Origin: Absidia repens
Taxonomy: Eukaryota; Mucoromycota; Mucoromycetes; Mucorales; Cunninghamellaceae
Assembly (NCBI GenBank): GCA_002105175.1
Contig: MCGE01000006.1
Location: 1,488,001 to 1,552,000, forward strand
Length of the DNA stretch: 64,000 bases
Reading direction: 5' to 3'
Shown one piece after another: positions 21,147-32,600 of this stretch (the first letter of the stretch is position 1; the number at the start of each line of letters is the position of its first letter). The notes beneath the pieces are model-generated. The model saw only the letters and a program-made list of their open reading frames with translations, ran no database searches and had not been told where the DNA came from. Both the position numbers and the translations under genes were made by a program.

Positions 21147-22534
21147 CTATGTTTGTTTTTGGATCCAATAGATTTCAAAAGGTCGCTCCTCATAATCGCT
21201 GGTATCTGCCAAGACACATTGCCACTGTCTTTCCTTGAGCTTCGTAAAAAACACTCGTTCGTCCTCATTTCTTTCCTTGTAGCCTAATAAGACCCGGCAT
21301 TTGGGATTCACCACTAGCCAATCCAATGTCTGCAATAAAAGGTCGTGGGAACCTTGATTATAAAGCACATCCGTCAATAAAACCAAATCCACCTCGTTTT
21401 CGTCGCCCATCCAAACATCATCACCATCAGTCTTTGGACCCCAGGAGAGTACTTTCGCTTGAATGTTAATGTCGATGGACCCGCTCTCCTCCACTCTGTA
21501 GATGTTTTGCTGCATGATTTCTAGGGCATCTGGTAAATCCGTCAAATATGTAGAGCGAGGCTGTAATTCGAGTGCTGCAACGATACCAACAAGACCCGTA
21601 CCACTTCCTAATAGAATTCATACACAATGTTTTTTTGTCAGACAGGTGTGGTGCATTTTTGTATTCCTTTTTCCTTTGCTACCTAGTTCAATGATATGGT
21701 TACACTTGATATGATGTTTGTTCCGTACAATAAAATCACACATTGCCAATCCGCAATCCCTGATAATAACGATAATAATAATAAAATCAATATCGGCAAA
21801 AATATACTTTTTTTTTTTTTTGTCATGTAGTCTTACCAAACATGGCGTGCAATGCTTTGTTCCACGTCTTCGCAAATTGATACCAATTGGCCATTTCGAC
21901 CTGCCTTTACTATCCGTTGAGCTTGCTGACCACCAGGTGGATCTTTTACACGATTTGAATCTTTTCCGCCGCCGCCGCCAGATGATTTTGAGGGAGAAGC
22001 GATGATATTGATAGGCATGGACCAAACCGGGATCAACCACACATCCTTGCTATCATAGGTGGTGCTGTCTTGTCTTGCTGAGCTTCTGATCAGAGGATAT
22101 GTATCATGCCATACTGGGTGTGATCTAATGGTGGTTGTCTTGTGTACTGGGGTACGATATTCAGGTGGTAAAGATAACGAGAGTTGTACCTTTCTCGGTT
22201 GGCCAGTCGTAGCGACATTGTTGTTACCGTTGGCGGGCACCAATGCGATACGGGTAACGTAGCCACAACCACGATAGCGGTTATAATCAAAGTTGGTCAA
22301 TGGTAGAGATGCATCATCCTTAGTATTTCCCTTTTTCGCCTTTTTGTTATCCAGAGGGAGAAACTTAATGGTAATATCGGGGTCATTGGTTTCGCACCGC
22401 AGCTTGACTTCACCACCAAAGGGACGATCACCCAGATCACTTTCAATCACCCAAACAACATTGAAAGGTTGATATAATGTGCATTTCAAAGGAGGTGGTT
22501 TGAGAAACCGGATGTAAAAGAGAGAATTGTTCAT
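21147..22534 (-). CDS. Family-16 (METTL21/EFM-like) SAM-dependent methyltransferase
   Basis: Three exons, minus strand: 22534-21837, 21759-21683, 21607-21147; 411 residues. The catalytic half shows the seven-beta-strand Rossmann fold of family 16: HVWDCGLAMCDFIV, HIIELGSGTGLVGIVAAL (SAM-binding motif I), TYLTDLPDALEIMQQN, then VDLVLLTDVLYN, which matches the family's DxxY-type post-motif position, and a strand with CRVLLGYKER. Members methylate lysines on elongation factors, chaperones or other proteins. The first 230 residues are unusual: a beta-rich segment with FNVVWVIESDLGDRPFGG and Gly-rich linker GGGGG. The target is unknown. The gene start abuts repeat copy B, whose pyrimidine-rich 5' part would lie in its promoter. 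Confidence 0.82.
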
Positions 22535-22639
22535 TGATCAGAAAGAAAAAAAGAATGTGAGGAAGCACAGTGGGGTCAAAAAAAAAAAAAAAATTGGCAC
22601 CTTCACGTTTTAAAACCCAGAACAATCACATTTGCAGAC

Positions 22640-23450
22640 ATTTCCCATTTTTTCGCTTTTTCTTTTTCTTTTTTTTTTTTTTTCCTTTAATTCTTCACGA
22701 TTGTGACCCTAGAGGGTTATAGTGTACTTAGATTAGTGGAAGAACTAGTTAGAAGGGTTTTCAGAACAGGGATTACAAGATGCATGGGGAAACCCTTTCA
22801 TTTTGGATCTAGGATCTGAAGAACACTTAGTTTGCTTGGTCAGATCATCATTAGCTTTAGTTTGTTCTCAGTTTGTCTTCAGCTGAATAAAATCCGTCTC
22901 TTTTTACTTACACAAATAAAAAGCGTCCAAATAAGTTTCTGTATTGCCTTGTACGATACAATAGATCATATATTTACTACCATCGTTACCACCCCTTTTT
23001 GATTATCGTAGACAGAAAGTTATTCTTAAATGAAAGATATACGTTAGTGTATTTCAAACATGATCTGTACAGTATGTAGATCCCTTTTTATTATCGTCCC
23101 TTTAGATTAGTGTAGACCACTCTTCAGAACTCCTAAGGGTCCCACTCATTCTACCACCATTAACACCCTTGTGACATTGAACCCTAGCGCTCTTAGTGTA
23201 GTATTTACTATATTCCTTCAAATAAAGTATTTTTTTTTTACCCATCCTCAAATACATTATATAATGAGCAAAGTCGTTATTGCGGCTATTTTGTGAGTGT
23301 CCTATCAAACACCTACTTTCCAGCTCAACCACTATGAATTTTTATCCTCCCAGAGTCGAAGCGACTGGTTTGCGGTTCTAGGGCTCTTTTATGTAAAATG
23401 TGGCTCCATTCCAGCTATACCATTCATACTTGTCAACCTGTGTCACACAG
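22640..23450 (+). repeat. Dispersed repeat, copy B
   Basis: Blocks in order: pyrimidine tract (22655-22690), TTCACGATTGTGACCC-type block, CTTAGATTAGTG, core 22768-22820 (GGGATTACAAGATGCATGGG then CCCTTTCATTTTGGATCT), CTGAATAAAATCC near 22885, TTTAGATTAGTGTAGACC near 23103, TTCAAATAAAGTA near 23218, CATTATATAATGAGCAAAGT, and CCATTCATACTTGTCAACCTG at the end. The 5' CACGTG box is missing, so the copy may be 5'-truncated. No coding capacity. Confidence 0.85.
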
Positions 23451-23936
23451 CAAGCACATGCTTCCTTACAAAATTTTATAGCCTCTATTAGACTGGGCGT
23501 ATTGTATATATCCAACTCATTATTTTTGTTGCATACAACTTAATAAACGATAGTCAGCTGGGTAACAAATGGCTACTCACCAAAGTGCGATATGGTAGAA
23601 ACATCAGCAGGTACCTGGAGGGGGGAGGAGGGTTCGTACACACAAAGAAGTCGATTGATAGAACATCGACCCCAATTGGCCCTCAGTGAAATGCAAAAGG
23701 CTTACCAAATTTCACACTCCATGTTTTAACCTTTCCTCTACTCCTACCAACATCACAAATCTTTTTTTTTTCTTTTTTGGAGTCGTAGTTTCCCCGAGGA
23801 TTTTCCGCTCCTGCTAGCTCCCCCCACTCACAAAAAAAAAAAAAAAAAAAAACGGAATTTGAAATAAAATGTTGACCCCTCCCTTAAAAAAAATCTGTTT
23901 TTCATTTCTTTTTTTTAAAATTTTATCTAATTGTCA
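23451..23936. other. Promoter-side region of MCP2, no gene
   Basis: AT-rich, with a poly(A) run of about 20 (23833-23852) and T-rich stretches just before the MCP2 start. Nothing else recognisable. Confidence 0.5.
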
Positions 23937-25942
23937 ATGTATCGTGGGCGGTGCTTATTATCTTCTTCAACAAGAAGGTGGGCTCCCACGGTGAACACTT
24001 CCTCACCTTACCACCTCACCTTGTCATCTTCTTTTTCTTTCCGTCAAGCCAGCACATTCACTCAACGAACTGCACCAGGAGCACCATCCCGATTCTATCG
24101 AAAACTCGGCTACACAGCTGCCACAGCTGCTGCAGGGACACTGTTATATCACAACAATGAAGATTTTAGACATTTGATGACGGCATTTGAACGATGTGGC
24201 CGAGCTGGCCAAGTGGGTGTCATGGTGGCTATCGATTATAAATGGACGTTATCCCAAAACTACGGCGATGATGAACAAGCTCGGTTACAAGCTAGGAAAG
24301 ACTGTCATTTGCGGTGTGCTCGGCGAGTCCTGGATGCATTGCAGAAACTTGGAGGGATCTATGTCAAGCTAGGTCAGCATGTCTCTGCGATGGTGTACCT
24401 ATTACCGGTCGAATGGACCTCTACGATGGCCGTTTTGCAAGACCGATGTGACCCAACACCGCCTGAAGACATTCGTCAATTGTTTTTAACGGATTATGGA
24501 CAACCAATTGAAGCGATCTTTGATGATTTCGACTGGACCCCCATTGGTGTGGCTTCCCTGGCCCAGGTCCACAAGGCACGACTCGCATCAACACAACAAT
24601 GGGTGGCTGTCAAACTCCAACATCCCAATTTGGACGAATTCTGCAAAATTGACATGCAAACCGTCTCTGCCATCTTTGACTGCATCTACTACTTTTTCCC
24701 TGATTTTGGGTTTGGTTGGCTGGTGGAGGAAATGAAGGAATCTTTGCCCCAAGAAATGAACTTCGCCCATGAAGCCAACAATGCTCGCCAAGTCGCTCAC
24801 AACTTTGCTGATAACAAGTCGACAGCATTGGTCATTCCACATACCTACTGGGCGATTCGACGTATCATGTGTATGGAATGTAAGTAATATTTCTTGCTTT
24901 TTTCTAAAAAAAAAAAAAAAAAAAGGGTTTCGTCCCATACTGACTTGATTATTTTTGTTTATTGTAGTTATTGAAGGTGCACGTATTGATGACTTGGATT
25001 ATATGAAGCAACACAATATTGATCCTCGTGCGGTCTCCTCTGAATTGACAAAGGTGTTCTCAGAAATGATCTTTTTGCACGGGTAAGTGACTTCATGAAT
25101 GATAAACAAATGATGGTATTAGCTTCTTACTCTTTTTTTTTTTTTGCTTATTATTATTTATTGTTTAGATTTGTGCACTGTGATCCTCGTAAGTGAGAGA
25201 AAAATATTGATGCCTCAGTGTTTTTCTACCAATTACTCATATGTATATATCCCTCTCTCTCTCTTTTTATGTAGATCCTGGAAACGTCATTATCCGACCA
25301 ACAACCAATAGCAAGCATGGTCACAACTTTGACTTGGTATTACTCGATCATGGACTATATCGGCAACTTACTAATCAACTACGAACAGACTATGCGCATT
25401 TATGGACAGCATTGATCCAGGCGGATGAGCATGGCATTCGAAAGTATGCTTACCGCGTTGGTGGAACGGAAGGATATCAACTTTTCGCAAGTATGCTGAC
25501 AGGAAGAGAATGGGCTAAAATCAACAGCGCGGATTTGGACACCACTCGGGGACAAGATGAACTGGGACGTATGGCACAAGGAGCTTTGGAATTCTTGGTA
25601 CAAGTGGCAGATATCTTGGGCAAAATGCCTCGACCGGTGTTGCTTTTACTGAAAACCAACGATCTTTTGCGCCACGTGGATGAACAATTGAACGTGGTAC
25701 CGGATGAAAAGATTACATATGTGATTATGGGTCAATATTGTAGCAAGGCTGTCTGGTGGGATACAAAGGCCCAATTGGTAGCGAAACTGCATGAACTGGG
25801 CTGGCAATGGCGATGGATGAAGCTTTTGGTAGGCGCTTGGTGGGATTATCATAAATTAGAATACACACTTTGGTTTTATCAGTTAGCTAGTGCGGTGCTG
25901 GATGACATTCGCACCTTCTGGATCAAATATACACATCATTAG
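23937..25942 (+). CDS. MCP2: ABC1/ADCK1-type atypical kinase, mitochondrial (MCP2/CQD2-like)
   Basis: Four exons: 23937-24879, 24968-25082, 25169-25188, 25275-25942; 581 residues. The N-terminus is Arg/Ser-rich, free of acids, and fits a mitochondrial presequence, followed by a hydrophobic segment (LGYTAATAAAGTLLY). ABC1/UbiB signatures are complete: the KxGQ motif (LGGIYVKLGQHVS), the alanine-rich loop equivalent (PIGVASLAQVHKAR), the ion-pair lysine in WVAVKLQHPN, the catalytic HCDPHPGNV, and DHGLYRQL in place of DFG. This set places it with ADCK1/Mcp2 rather than Coq8. In yeast Mcp2/Cqd2 influences coenzyme Q distribution and mitochondrial lipid balance. The third exon is a 20-nt micro-exon encoding part of the catalytic motif. 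No second start is plausible. Confidence 0.92.
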
Positions 25943-26146
25943 AAAATTTAATCATTACTCGCTTCCTTTACACTCTTTCCCCCTATACTCTCTCACTTAT
26001 ATTCTCTTACTAAATTATAGAATTACCATTTACCTCAAAAAAATAATAAAAAAGTCCGCTCATTGCTGTATTTTTCCTCTTCATCTTTTTTCTTTTTTTT
26101 TTTTCTCAAGCTGTTTTTCTTAGGCCTGTTACTTCTGAAACGTATC

Positions 26147-26449
26147 ATGTGGAGTCGCATCTTTCATATTACCCTTGATGCAGTACTTCTGTCCACCATT
26201 CTAGCCAGTATTAAACGATTGACTGGTATCCAGTAAGTGCATCCTTATTATTGTTACTATTAGCTCACACCAACAACTCTGTACTAACTCTTCAATATTA
26301 TCATTGCTATCATTAGACCTGCCGTAACGAAAATCAAGAATAAAGAAATCCGTGGCTATGTGAATCAATATTTGAGCGTGGGTGAATATGTCCTGGATGC
26401 TTCCATCATGTACTTGAACCATTCCTCTTACTTTGAACGACGTCGTTAA
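26147..26449 (+). CDS. DUF1748 small membrane protein (MIN8-like)
   Basis: Two exons, 26147-26232 and 26317-26449, encode only 72 residues, so simple ORF searches would miss it. The sequence MWSRIFHITLDAVLLSTILA, then RLTGIQPAVTKIKNKEIRGY and YLSVGEYVLDASIMYLN ending SSYFERRR follows the DUF1748 pattern along its whole length (H-x2-x-DAV, a Gly before the intron site, KIKNK, YL-x-VGE, SSYF at the end). Yeast YPR010C-A/Min8 is the reference member, a mitochondrial micro-protein of unclear function. One N-terminal membrane helix is likely. It starts 205 bp after MCP2 on the same strand; a shared mitochondrial theme is suggestive only. AATAAA at 26575. Confidence 0.85.
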
Positions 26450-27412
26450 ATTCGTTTCCTGGTCTTTAGTCCTTAGTCTACTGTACAGTATATTCCCCCC
26501 TCCCCTCTATCCGCATATATATATTTTTTATTATATGTTTGTCTCTCTATATGTATATGTTCTATTATCGGTTTAATAAAATGTATGGATTTTCTTTTTG
26601 TACTCATTATGCTTTGTCTTGCTTACTGTCTCGTTCCTGGTGCTCCCGGTCAACGTATTTTAGTCTATGGCGGAGAATTTTGAAACTCGTGGCGGACCTA
26701 CTTGCACCAAACCGATGGACAACCACCACTTTTTGATGGGCAGTAATGGCTCCCTTTCACTACAAAGACGATTCTCCCTTTATGGCTGCTTTCGTCGATG
26801 AATATATCTCATGACTGGCCATTGACAACATGAAAGACAACCCATCTTCCAATGACTCTTTTTTATTGTGTGACTAACTGAACGATCCTCGGCGTTTCCT
26901 TCGGTGGACGCTGCGCCGCCGTCCTTCCTTTGGATGGGATTCGACTCTCTTTAGCGACACTTGACAAGTTTTATGACCCAATTCATCCCATTCATTTAGT
27001 TCAGATCCTTTATACACAGAGTCCCTTCTAGTTTAGTCTTGATTAATGTTTTGAAAATAAAATAAGCATCATTTTTTATTATATTATTTTGTGTGTATGT
27101 GTGTGTGTGTTTGGCGTTCGTTTTACAACGAATCACATGATGTCAGTTCTTCAAGAACTGGAATGTGTGGGAATATTTATTTTAGTTTTGATCAGCAAAA
27201 TAAAAATAAAAACGAAAGGGACATTTTATTTTATACACAAATGAAAGAATGGTGGCATGGGAGAAAGGGAAAAAAAGAAAAGTGAACTATACAATGAATA
27301 TATACAAAAGGGATGGTTTTACTAAAATATAGGGAGCGTAAGGGGAGTAGCAGACATCAACAAGATAGTAGTTATCACCAAAACAATAGCAGCTATCATT
27401 TGAATAAAACCA
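26450..27412. other. Intergenic, no gene seen
   Basis: Contains the DUF1748 poly(A) signal and a GC-richer patch at about 26890-26960 with a CTGCGCCGCCG string that stands out from its surroundings, but no open frame or RNA fold I can support. A GT-dinucleotide run lies near 27091-27110. Confidence 0.4.
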
Positions 27413-27856
27413 TTACGCAGACCAAAAGATGTGACGAGAAGGATCAGGATGACGATGGTGGTTTGATGAGCGTTTATATACAGTTTGTTCGGATTCATCC
27501 CATTCAAATTCAGGTTGAGTTTGACATCCACGTTCCTGTGGGTCATAACTGGACCAGTCTTGACATTCGTTGGCATCTTGTATAGTGAAGTTTCGACAAG
27601 TAGAAGGGATATCGATAAATGTAGGACGATTGGGTCGATTCAATGAGAAAGATGGGGCTAGAAGTAGATAATCATCATCATCACCCACACTAGATGAATC
27701 TGTCGATGATAATGCAGGTGATAGTAGAATAGAAGAGGACGATGCTGACGCTGAGAGATGACTTAATGAAGTAGGGACAAACGCTAAAGGTTCAACAGTA
27801 GGTTCTAGAGTCGAGCCAGAGAATCTGGGTAGGTTTAAAGAAGGATAGGCAGCCAT
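27413..27856 (-). CDS. Small acidic Ser-rich protein, function unknown
   Basis: A 147-residue frame starting at the ATG at 27856. The N-terminal part is Ser/Leu-rich; the region SFSLNRPNRPTFIDI, CRNFTIQDANECQDW and RGCQTQPEFEWDESEQ has a non-random, conserved-looking composition. The frame ends HIFWSA. Odd: from 27576 down to 27322 a different minus-strand frame stays open and encodes two strongly hydrophobic segments (TTIVILILLVTSFGL and MIAAIVLVITTILLMSA). A tail-anchored protein made by joining the two frames would be more natural than either alone, but I see no clean intron that does it. I do not recognise the family. Confidence 0.45.
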   Translation of the reverse strand: MAAYPSLNLPRFSGSTLEPTVEPLAFVPTSLSHLSASASSSSILLSPALSSTDSSSVGDDDDYLLLAPSFSLNRPNRPTFIDIPSTCRNFTIQDANECQDWSSYDPQERGCQTQPEFEWDESEQTVYKRSSNHHRHPDPSRHIFWSA

Positions 27857-28263
27857 TGATGATGGTAATAATATTAAAAAAAAAGTTGTTGATGTTTGGT
27901 AGAGTGAAAAAATAAAGAAAGGGAAGAATAGAACAATTCTTTTTTTTTATTTATACCAATTGAATTAAATATCAGTTTAGTGCTTTGTTTGTTTCATTAG
28001 TGTAACAAGTCTTTCCATGAAAGCTCGTTTTTAGCTTCCACACATTTCCGATTTGTTCCCGCCTCATCTGTTCCCCCACATTTTCACATTTTCCAAAAAA
28101 AAAAAAAATCAACCACGGAGTTTTTCTCTTCAATGATTGGTGGGACTGACTAAAAAGTGAATTATTTTTTTTATTTAAGAATATATAATACAACAATAAA
28201 AGGAAGACTACATCATACTAACTATACTACAAGACATTAATAACTAAACTAAATACTAAACTA
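27857..28263. other. Intergenic between two minus-strand genes
   Basis: About 400 bp of AT-rich DNA that must hold the promoter of the small acidic gene and the 3' end of the WRKY-like gene. Nothing else seen. Confidence 0.5.
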
Positions 28264-29613
28264 CTATAAATCACGGATCCTTTCTACCATGCCACATTCA
28301 GTCAAATGAGTGCCTCGGTATTTGATGAGATATTCTCCATTTTGCTTTGCTGTCACCGTCTTGTTCACCTGACACCCCTATTTCAAAAAAAAAATAAAAA
28401 AAAATAGGAGATTAAAAATAATGACACCCAAAATTGAAGGGAAGGGAGCATGAATATCATATGTCAGCTTAACACAAAAGGATCGGGAAAAATCGTGCAT
28501 GTTCAGATATGCGACCAACCTGAGTTTTTGCCCGTCAATTCCCGTCCCTTTCCATAAACTAGATCACTCATCACAAATCATCTATCCATCCCATCACGCT
28601 ACATCACACGCATAACACCCCCAACACACATCACCCACCCACTTCCCTATATTTTTTTTACAAAAAAAAAAAAAAAAAAATTACCTTGTTGCTGTTAGAG
28701 CACTTGTAGTATATACTTCGGCATCCAGTTTTCTTTTGTGTAGTGTTCCCATTGTTGCGCCAAAAATAACTGTCCATATATGGGAATTCCCTTGTTTCGA
28801 CAATCTTGGTGATGGCCTGCATTTCACGTCGTCTTCGAGGTTTTCCTGTAGTAGATCCAGCGGAGGTTTCTTCTTGATCATCGTAGTGGTCGGTTACAGG
28901 AGAAGGGTATGCAACAATAGCACTATGAAGAGAGAACGAAAGATATAAATATAAAAGAGTCGACTCTTTTTGTGCTATGCTAATATTATATTGCTTTTTT
29001 CTTTTTACCTGTGGTCCATTTCATCATCATCACTAGAAGAGGCATTGCTGGATCGGTCTGAAGGGGGAGAGAGGGAAGGAAGTAAAGCAGGAAGAGTGGA
29101 GGGAGAGACAGATCCACCCATGGCTAACATGGCAGTGGCAGCAGAATGACGGCGTTGTTGATGATGATCGAAGGATGCTCTTCGGCTTGGGGATAATGGG
29201 CTTGTGGCTGTGGTTGAGTGAGTTGAGGTAGGATATGGAGCACTACGATCTTGATTCACACTGATCCTTGAAGGTATAGACATTTTGCGTTGATAATTGC
29301 TTTGTTGTTGATGATAGTTAGTTGATAAGGATGGTGGCGATGGTGGTGTTGTATTTGAATCATGCTTCAAATAATAATCCAGTTCCTTTGCTCGTAGTTT
29401 TGCTTCTTCTGCCCTTCGCTTGTCTTCTTCTACTTTGCTTGTAAGAATAAGTTTGAGCAGTTCCGGGTGTGCTTTATATTGTTGAATCACGTCTTGTAAT
29501 TCGTAGAGTGGTGCTGAGACTGAGTTGCTGGCATGGGGATCTTGAAAGCTGTGTTGTTGATCTTCTTGCTTTAAACTCATGTGTGTTGTAGAAGCACAAG
29601 TATAATCAGACAT
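28264..29613 (-). CDS. WRKY/GCM1-type zinc-finger protein
   Basis: Three exons, minus strand: 29613-29009, 28922-28685, 28377-28264; 318 residues. The N-terminal 200 residues are helical then Ser-rich, with a charged stretch LTSKVEEDKRRAEEAKLRAK. The C-terminal residues about 250-312 resemble a WRKY-GCM1 zinc finger: YFWRNNG takes the place of the WRKYGQK strand, followed by SIYYKCSNSNKGCQVNKTV, EYLIKYRGTH and LTEC. Candidate zinc ligands are Cys276, Cys283, His305 and Cys309, a C-x6-C-x21-H-x3-C pattern. The finger is split by an intron between Lys281 and Gly282. WRKY/GCM1/FLYWCH fingers bind DNA, so a transcription factor is likely; target sites are unknown. The strand preceding the finger (GKPRRRREMQ) is basic. 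Confidence 0.75.
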
Positions 29614-31570
29614 AATATATATAAAAAAGAAAGGGGGAATGAAGTATATGTATAAATGTAAAGAAAAAAGGTATGTAAGAGAAAAAAATATGTATAAAAA
29701 ATTGGGAAGAAGAAACGAAAAAAAAAGGAGAAAGGGGCCTACTTATAAAGTTCGCGGACTTGGAAAATACCCTCATAAAAGAGAAAAAAATAATCCCACG
29801 ATAGTTCAGTTGAGAATACATCATGGAAATATCTACACTATAGTATTGAACTTTTTTTTTCATCAATTTATTGTTTTCCAGTTTCTATATCTCGATATTC
29901 ACTCTTCGGTGAAGTTTCGTTACTATATTTCCCCGCAATATTAGTTTGATTTCTGTTTTGTAGTTGACTCACTCATTTTAGATCGAAAATAACGAGGTTC
30001 AACAAGCTTTTGTGAAACTCATTCTCTGGTATTTTGCTTTGTCATTGTCAAGTGGCGGTGTTTCAATCGTAGACCTGATCTCCCCTTTTCCCTCCGTATT
30101 TTACCTTGGCTTTACCAGCATTTGCCGCCTTTTTCACTCTTACGACTTTGTCGATACTGGGGTCTTCACATGTCATTTTGGTAATTTTTGCAACCAAAAC
30201 TGACTACATTTTTTCTTACTTTATGCTCTTCTAATACAATTAATTTTTTATTTACAGCACTTTTTGTATATCTATTATAGAAGAAAAAGCCATTGTTTTT
30301 ATTGGATTTGATGATTTTTTCGAAAGCATAAACGATTATCCCGCTAAATTGTCGCTATTTTTCAATCCCCTTGCCGCATCTCCCTATTATTACTACGTCA
30401 ACAAAGCAAATTCATTATCGTGAGATGAAGAGAGAGGCTGATTCACAGTGCAAACAGTTTTCAACCGTCATCCCTAACAGGTTGTTGAAAAAGGGAAAGG
30501 TAGAGTAAATGAATGGATCAGTATTGGCACATGTCAAAAAACTGTGAATTCAAAATATTGCGGGGAAATCATAAATAGCTAAGGAACGGTGTTTGAAAAA
30601 ATGGAAAGTGATGAACGAAAAAAAAACGATTACAAACACTGACTATATAAGGTATATATTTTGACTTGACACCAATATCTTTTTTAAAAAAGAAGAAAAG
30701 ATGTACGTTTTATTCATTGACTAATATCTTGCATTCTTTCCTTAATTAAACCACTTTTGCTCCATAAATGCAACGCACCTATTGAAGAACCAGATAATCG
30801 ATCCATAATGTTCGGGGACTGAACATCCCGCCCGACCTCAAACAAAAGAGGCAATGCCTCGGTTTTGGCCTTACAAATAAGCTCTCCACCGGGTTAAAAA
30901 AAAAAAAAAGATTTGTCAAAAAGGTGGTATGATTCAGCTACAGTTTATTCTGCTTCCTACTATTTTGAAAGCCAGTGTATATACGGTTGGAGGAAATCGT
31001 CTCATACGTAACCCGGTTTTTTGTATCCACACAAGCACGCACAGTGGTGTATACCCACTCGATAAAACAAACTATGATAGTATTATGATAGACGATGTAG
31101 AAGTAAAGAGACAAAACATATTCTATTCAGTTGTAGTAGATATAAGCAATGAAAATTAAACTAAACAATGTAGTCTAAATTTAATAACTTGACGCCTATC
31201 TAACGGTGACACGCTTCAAAACGGGTGCAAAGGGGGGGTATTTTGCTGTAGAATAACCATAACGTTGGGTAAGCTAATCCAGTCAAAGAGGGTAAGTTAT
31301 CCTACCGTGAATGACAAACTATGCTACATCGAAGAGGGAGGGGGACAAAATTGAGTAGAGTTGCTTCACCTTGACCAGCATGGACTGCAAGAAAAAAGAT
31401 CAGCTGTGCCTGAAACATTGAATGGTGTTGGTTAATTCCATCAATGTGTTGCTAATGGTGATGGTGTTGATTGTGTTGATTGTTATATAAAAAGGCAGAA
31501 AAAGATTTCACCTTTTTGTCTCCATCAAAAAAAAAACCACAACGAATCATCAACAGCAACCACAGAAGAT
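29614..31570. other. Gene desert, part 1
   Basis: Nearly 2 kb with no supportable coding sequence. It carries the exact 16-bp inverted repeat pair listed separately and a GAGGC/GCCTC hairpin near 30850. Short frames (30012-30203, 30929-31159) have no protein-like composition. Confidence 0.5.
29927..30569. repeat. Perfect 16-bp inverted repeat pair about 610 bp apart
   Basis: ATTTCCCCGCAATATT at 29927-29942 is the exact reverse complement of AATATTGCGGGGAAAT at 30554-30569. The match does not extend clearly beyond 16 bp. No transposase-like frame lies between. This could be the ends of a short non-autonomous DNA element; no flanking target duplication is obvious. Confidence 0.5.
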
Positions 31571-31574
31571 ATTT

Positions 31575-32600
31575 GAAATGCCGCCCACGTGAAATTGATT
31601 TTTTCTCACAGTGTCCCAACTTTTTTCCGCTCTCTTTCTTTTTACTTTCTTTTTTCTTTTACAATAACTCTTCGCAATTGTGGCTCCTATGGGGTAATGA
31701 TGGACTTAGATTAGTGTCAGGACTAGTTTGGAAGGATTTTAACTCAGGGATGACAAGATGAATGGGGAACCCCTTTCATTTTGGATCTAGGATCTGGGGG
31801 CACCATTAGTTGGCTTTTTGGAGCTTCCATTAGCTTAGCGTAGTGTTAGTTTGTCCATAGCTTGCATATACATCTGAATAAAATGTATCTCGTTTTACCT
31901 GCTTTAGTGAAAATGTCTCAATAGTTTCTCTCATCTCTTGTGCGATAGATTGATTTTTTAGCGTTCCCCCCCCGTTACATTGGCGCTGAAAATTGTTATC
32001 CTTCAATAAAAGATATCCCTTTATCTATATTTTCCATGCCCTGTACAGCATATTAGATCTCCTTTTACAACTCTCACTTTAGATTCCTGTAGATCATTTT
32101 CAAGATTCTCTACGCTGTCTCATGCCGCTTCCAACAGATCCCTCCATTAGATCTCTTGTTGCAATGAACCCTGCAATATTAATTAGTATCTAACATATTC
32201 CGTCAAAAAAAAATATACATCTTTATCACCTATCCTCTGAACCATTATATAATATGCAAAGTCCCTGTGTCGCACCAAACACATGTTTTCTAGTTTACCG
32301 GCTATGGATACTTTCCTCACTAGAGACCCAGGGACTGCTTGCCAGTTTTAGATCACTCACAATCAAAGATACCCATATTTCTGATTCACTAATCAAATAA
32401 ATAAATCATGTCGTATTGTGCATGTAGCTGCCTATATAGAGTACTTTTTACTGTTTCATAGGTTATCAATGACTACTTTTTTTCCATCAAGACGCCTAGT
32501 CATTGTTGGCCGTTTTAGGTCATTTGATATGAAAGGTGGTCCTATTTCCGTTCTACTATTCATATCAATCAACCTAGACCGTATAGCCGCAATTCATGAT
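31575..32600 (+). repeat. Dispersed repeat, copy C (most complete uninterrupted copy)
   Basis: Starts with the 5' box CCGCCCACGTGAAAT (31581-31595), then CCGCTCTCTTTC, TTAGATTAGTGTCAGGACTA, core 31741-31800, CTGAATAAAATGT near 31875, TTCAATAAAAGAT near 32002, TTTAGATTCCTGTAGATC, CATTATATAATATGCAAAGT, and ends near ATATCAATCAACCTAGACC (about 32565-32585). A further block near 32660 (TATGGTGTAAAATGCGG) also matches copy B. No protein is encoded. Confidence 0.85.

Noticed and set aside
26880..26965. GC-rich patch suspected to be a structured RNA
   Set aside because: No consistent stem set and no known RNA motif recognised.
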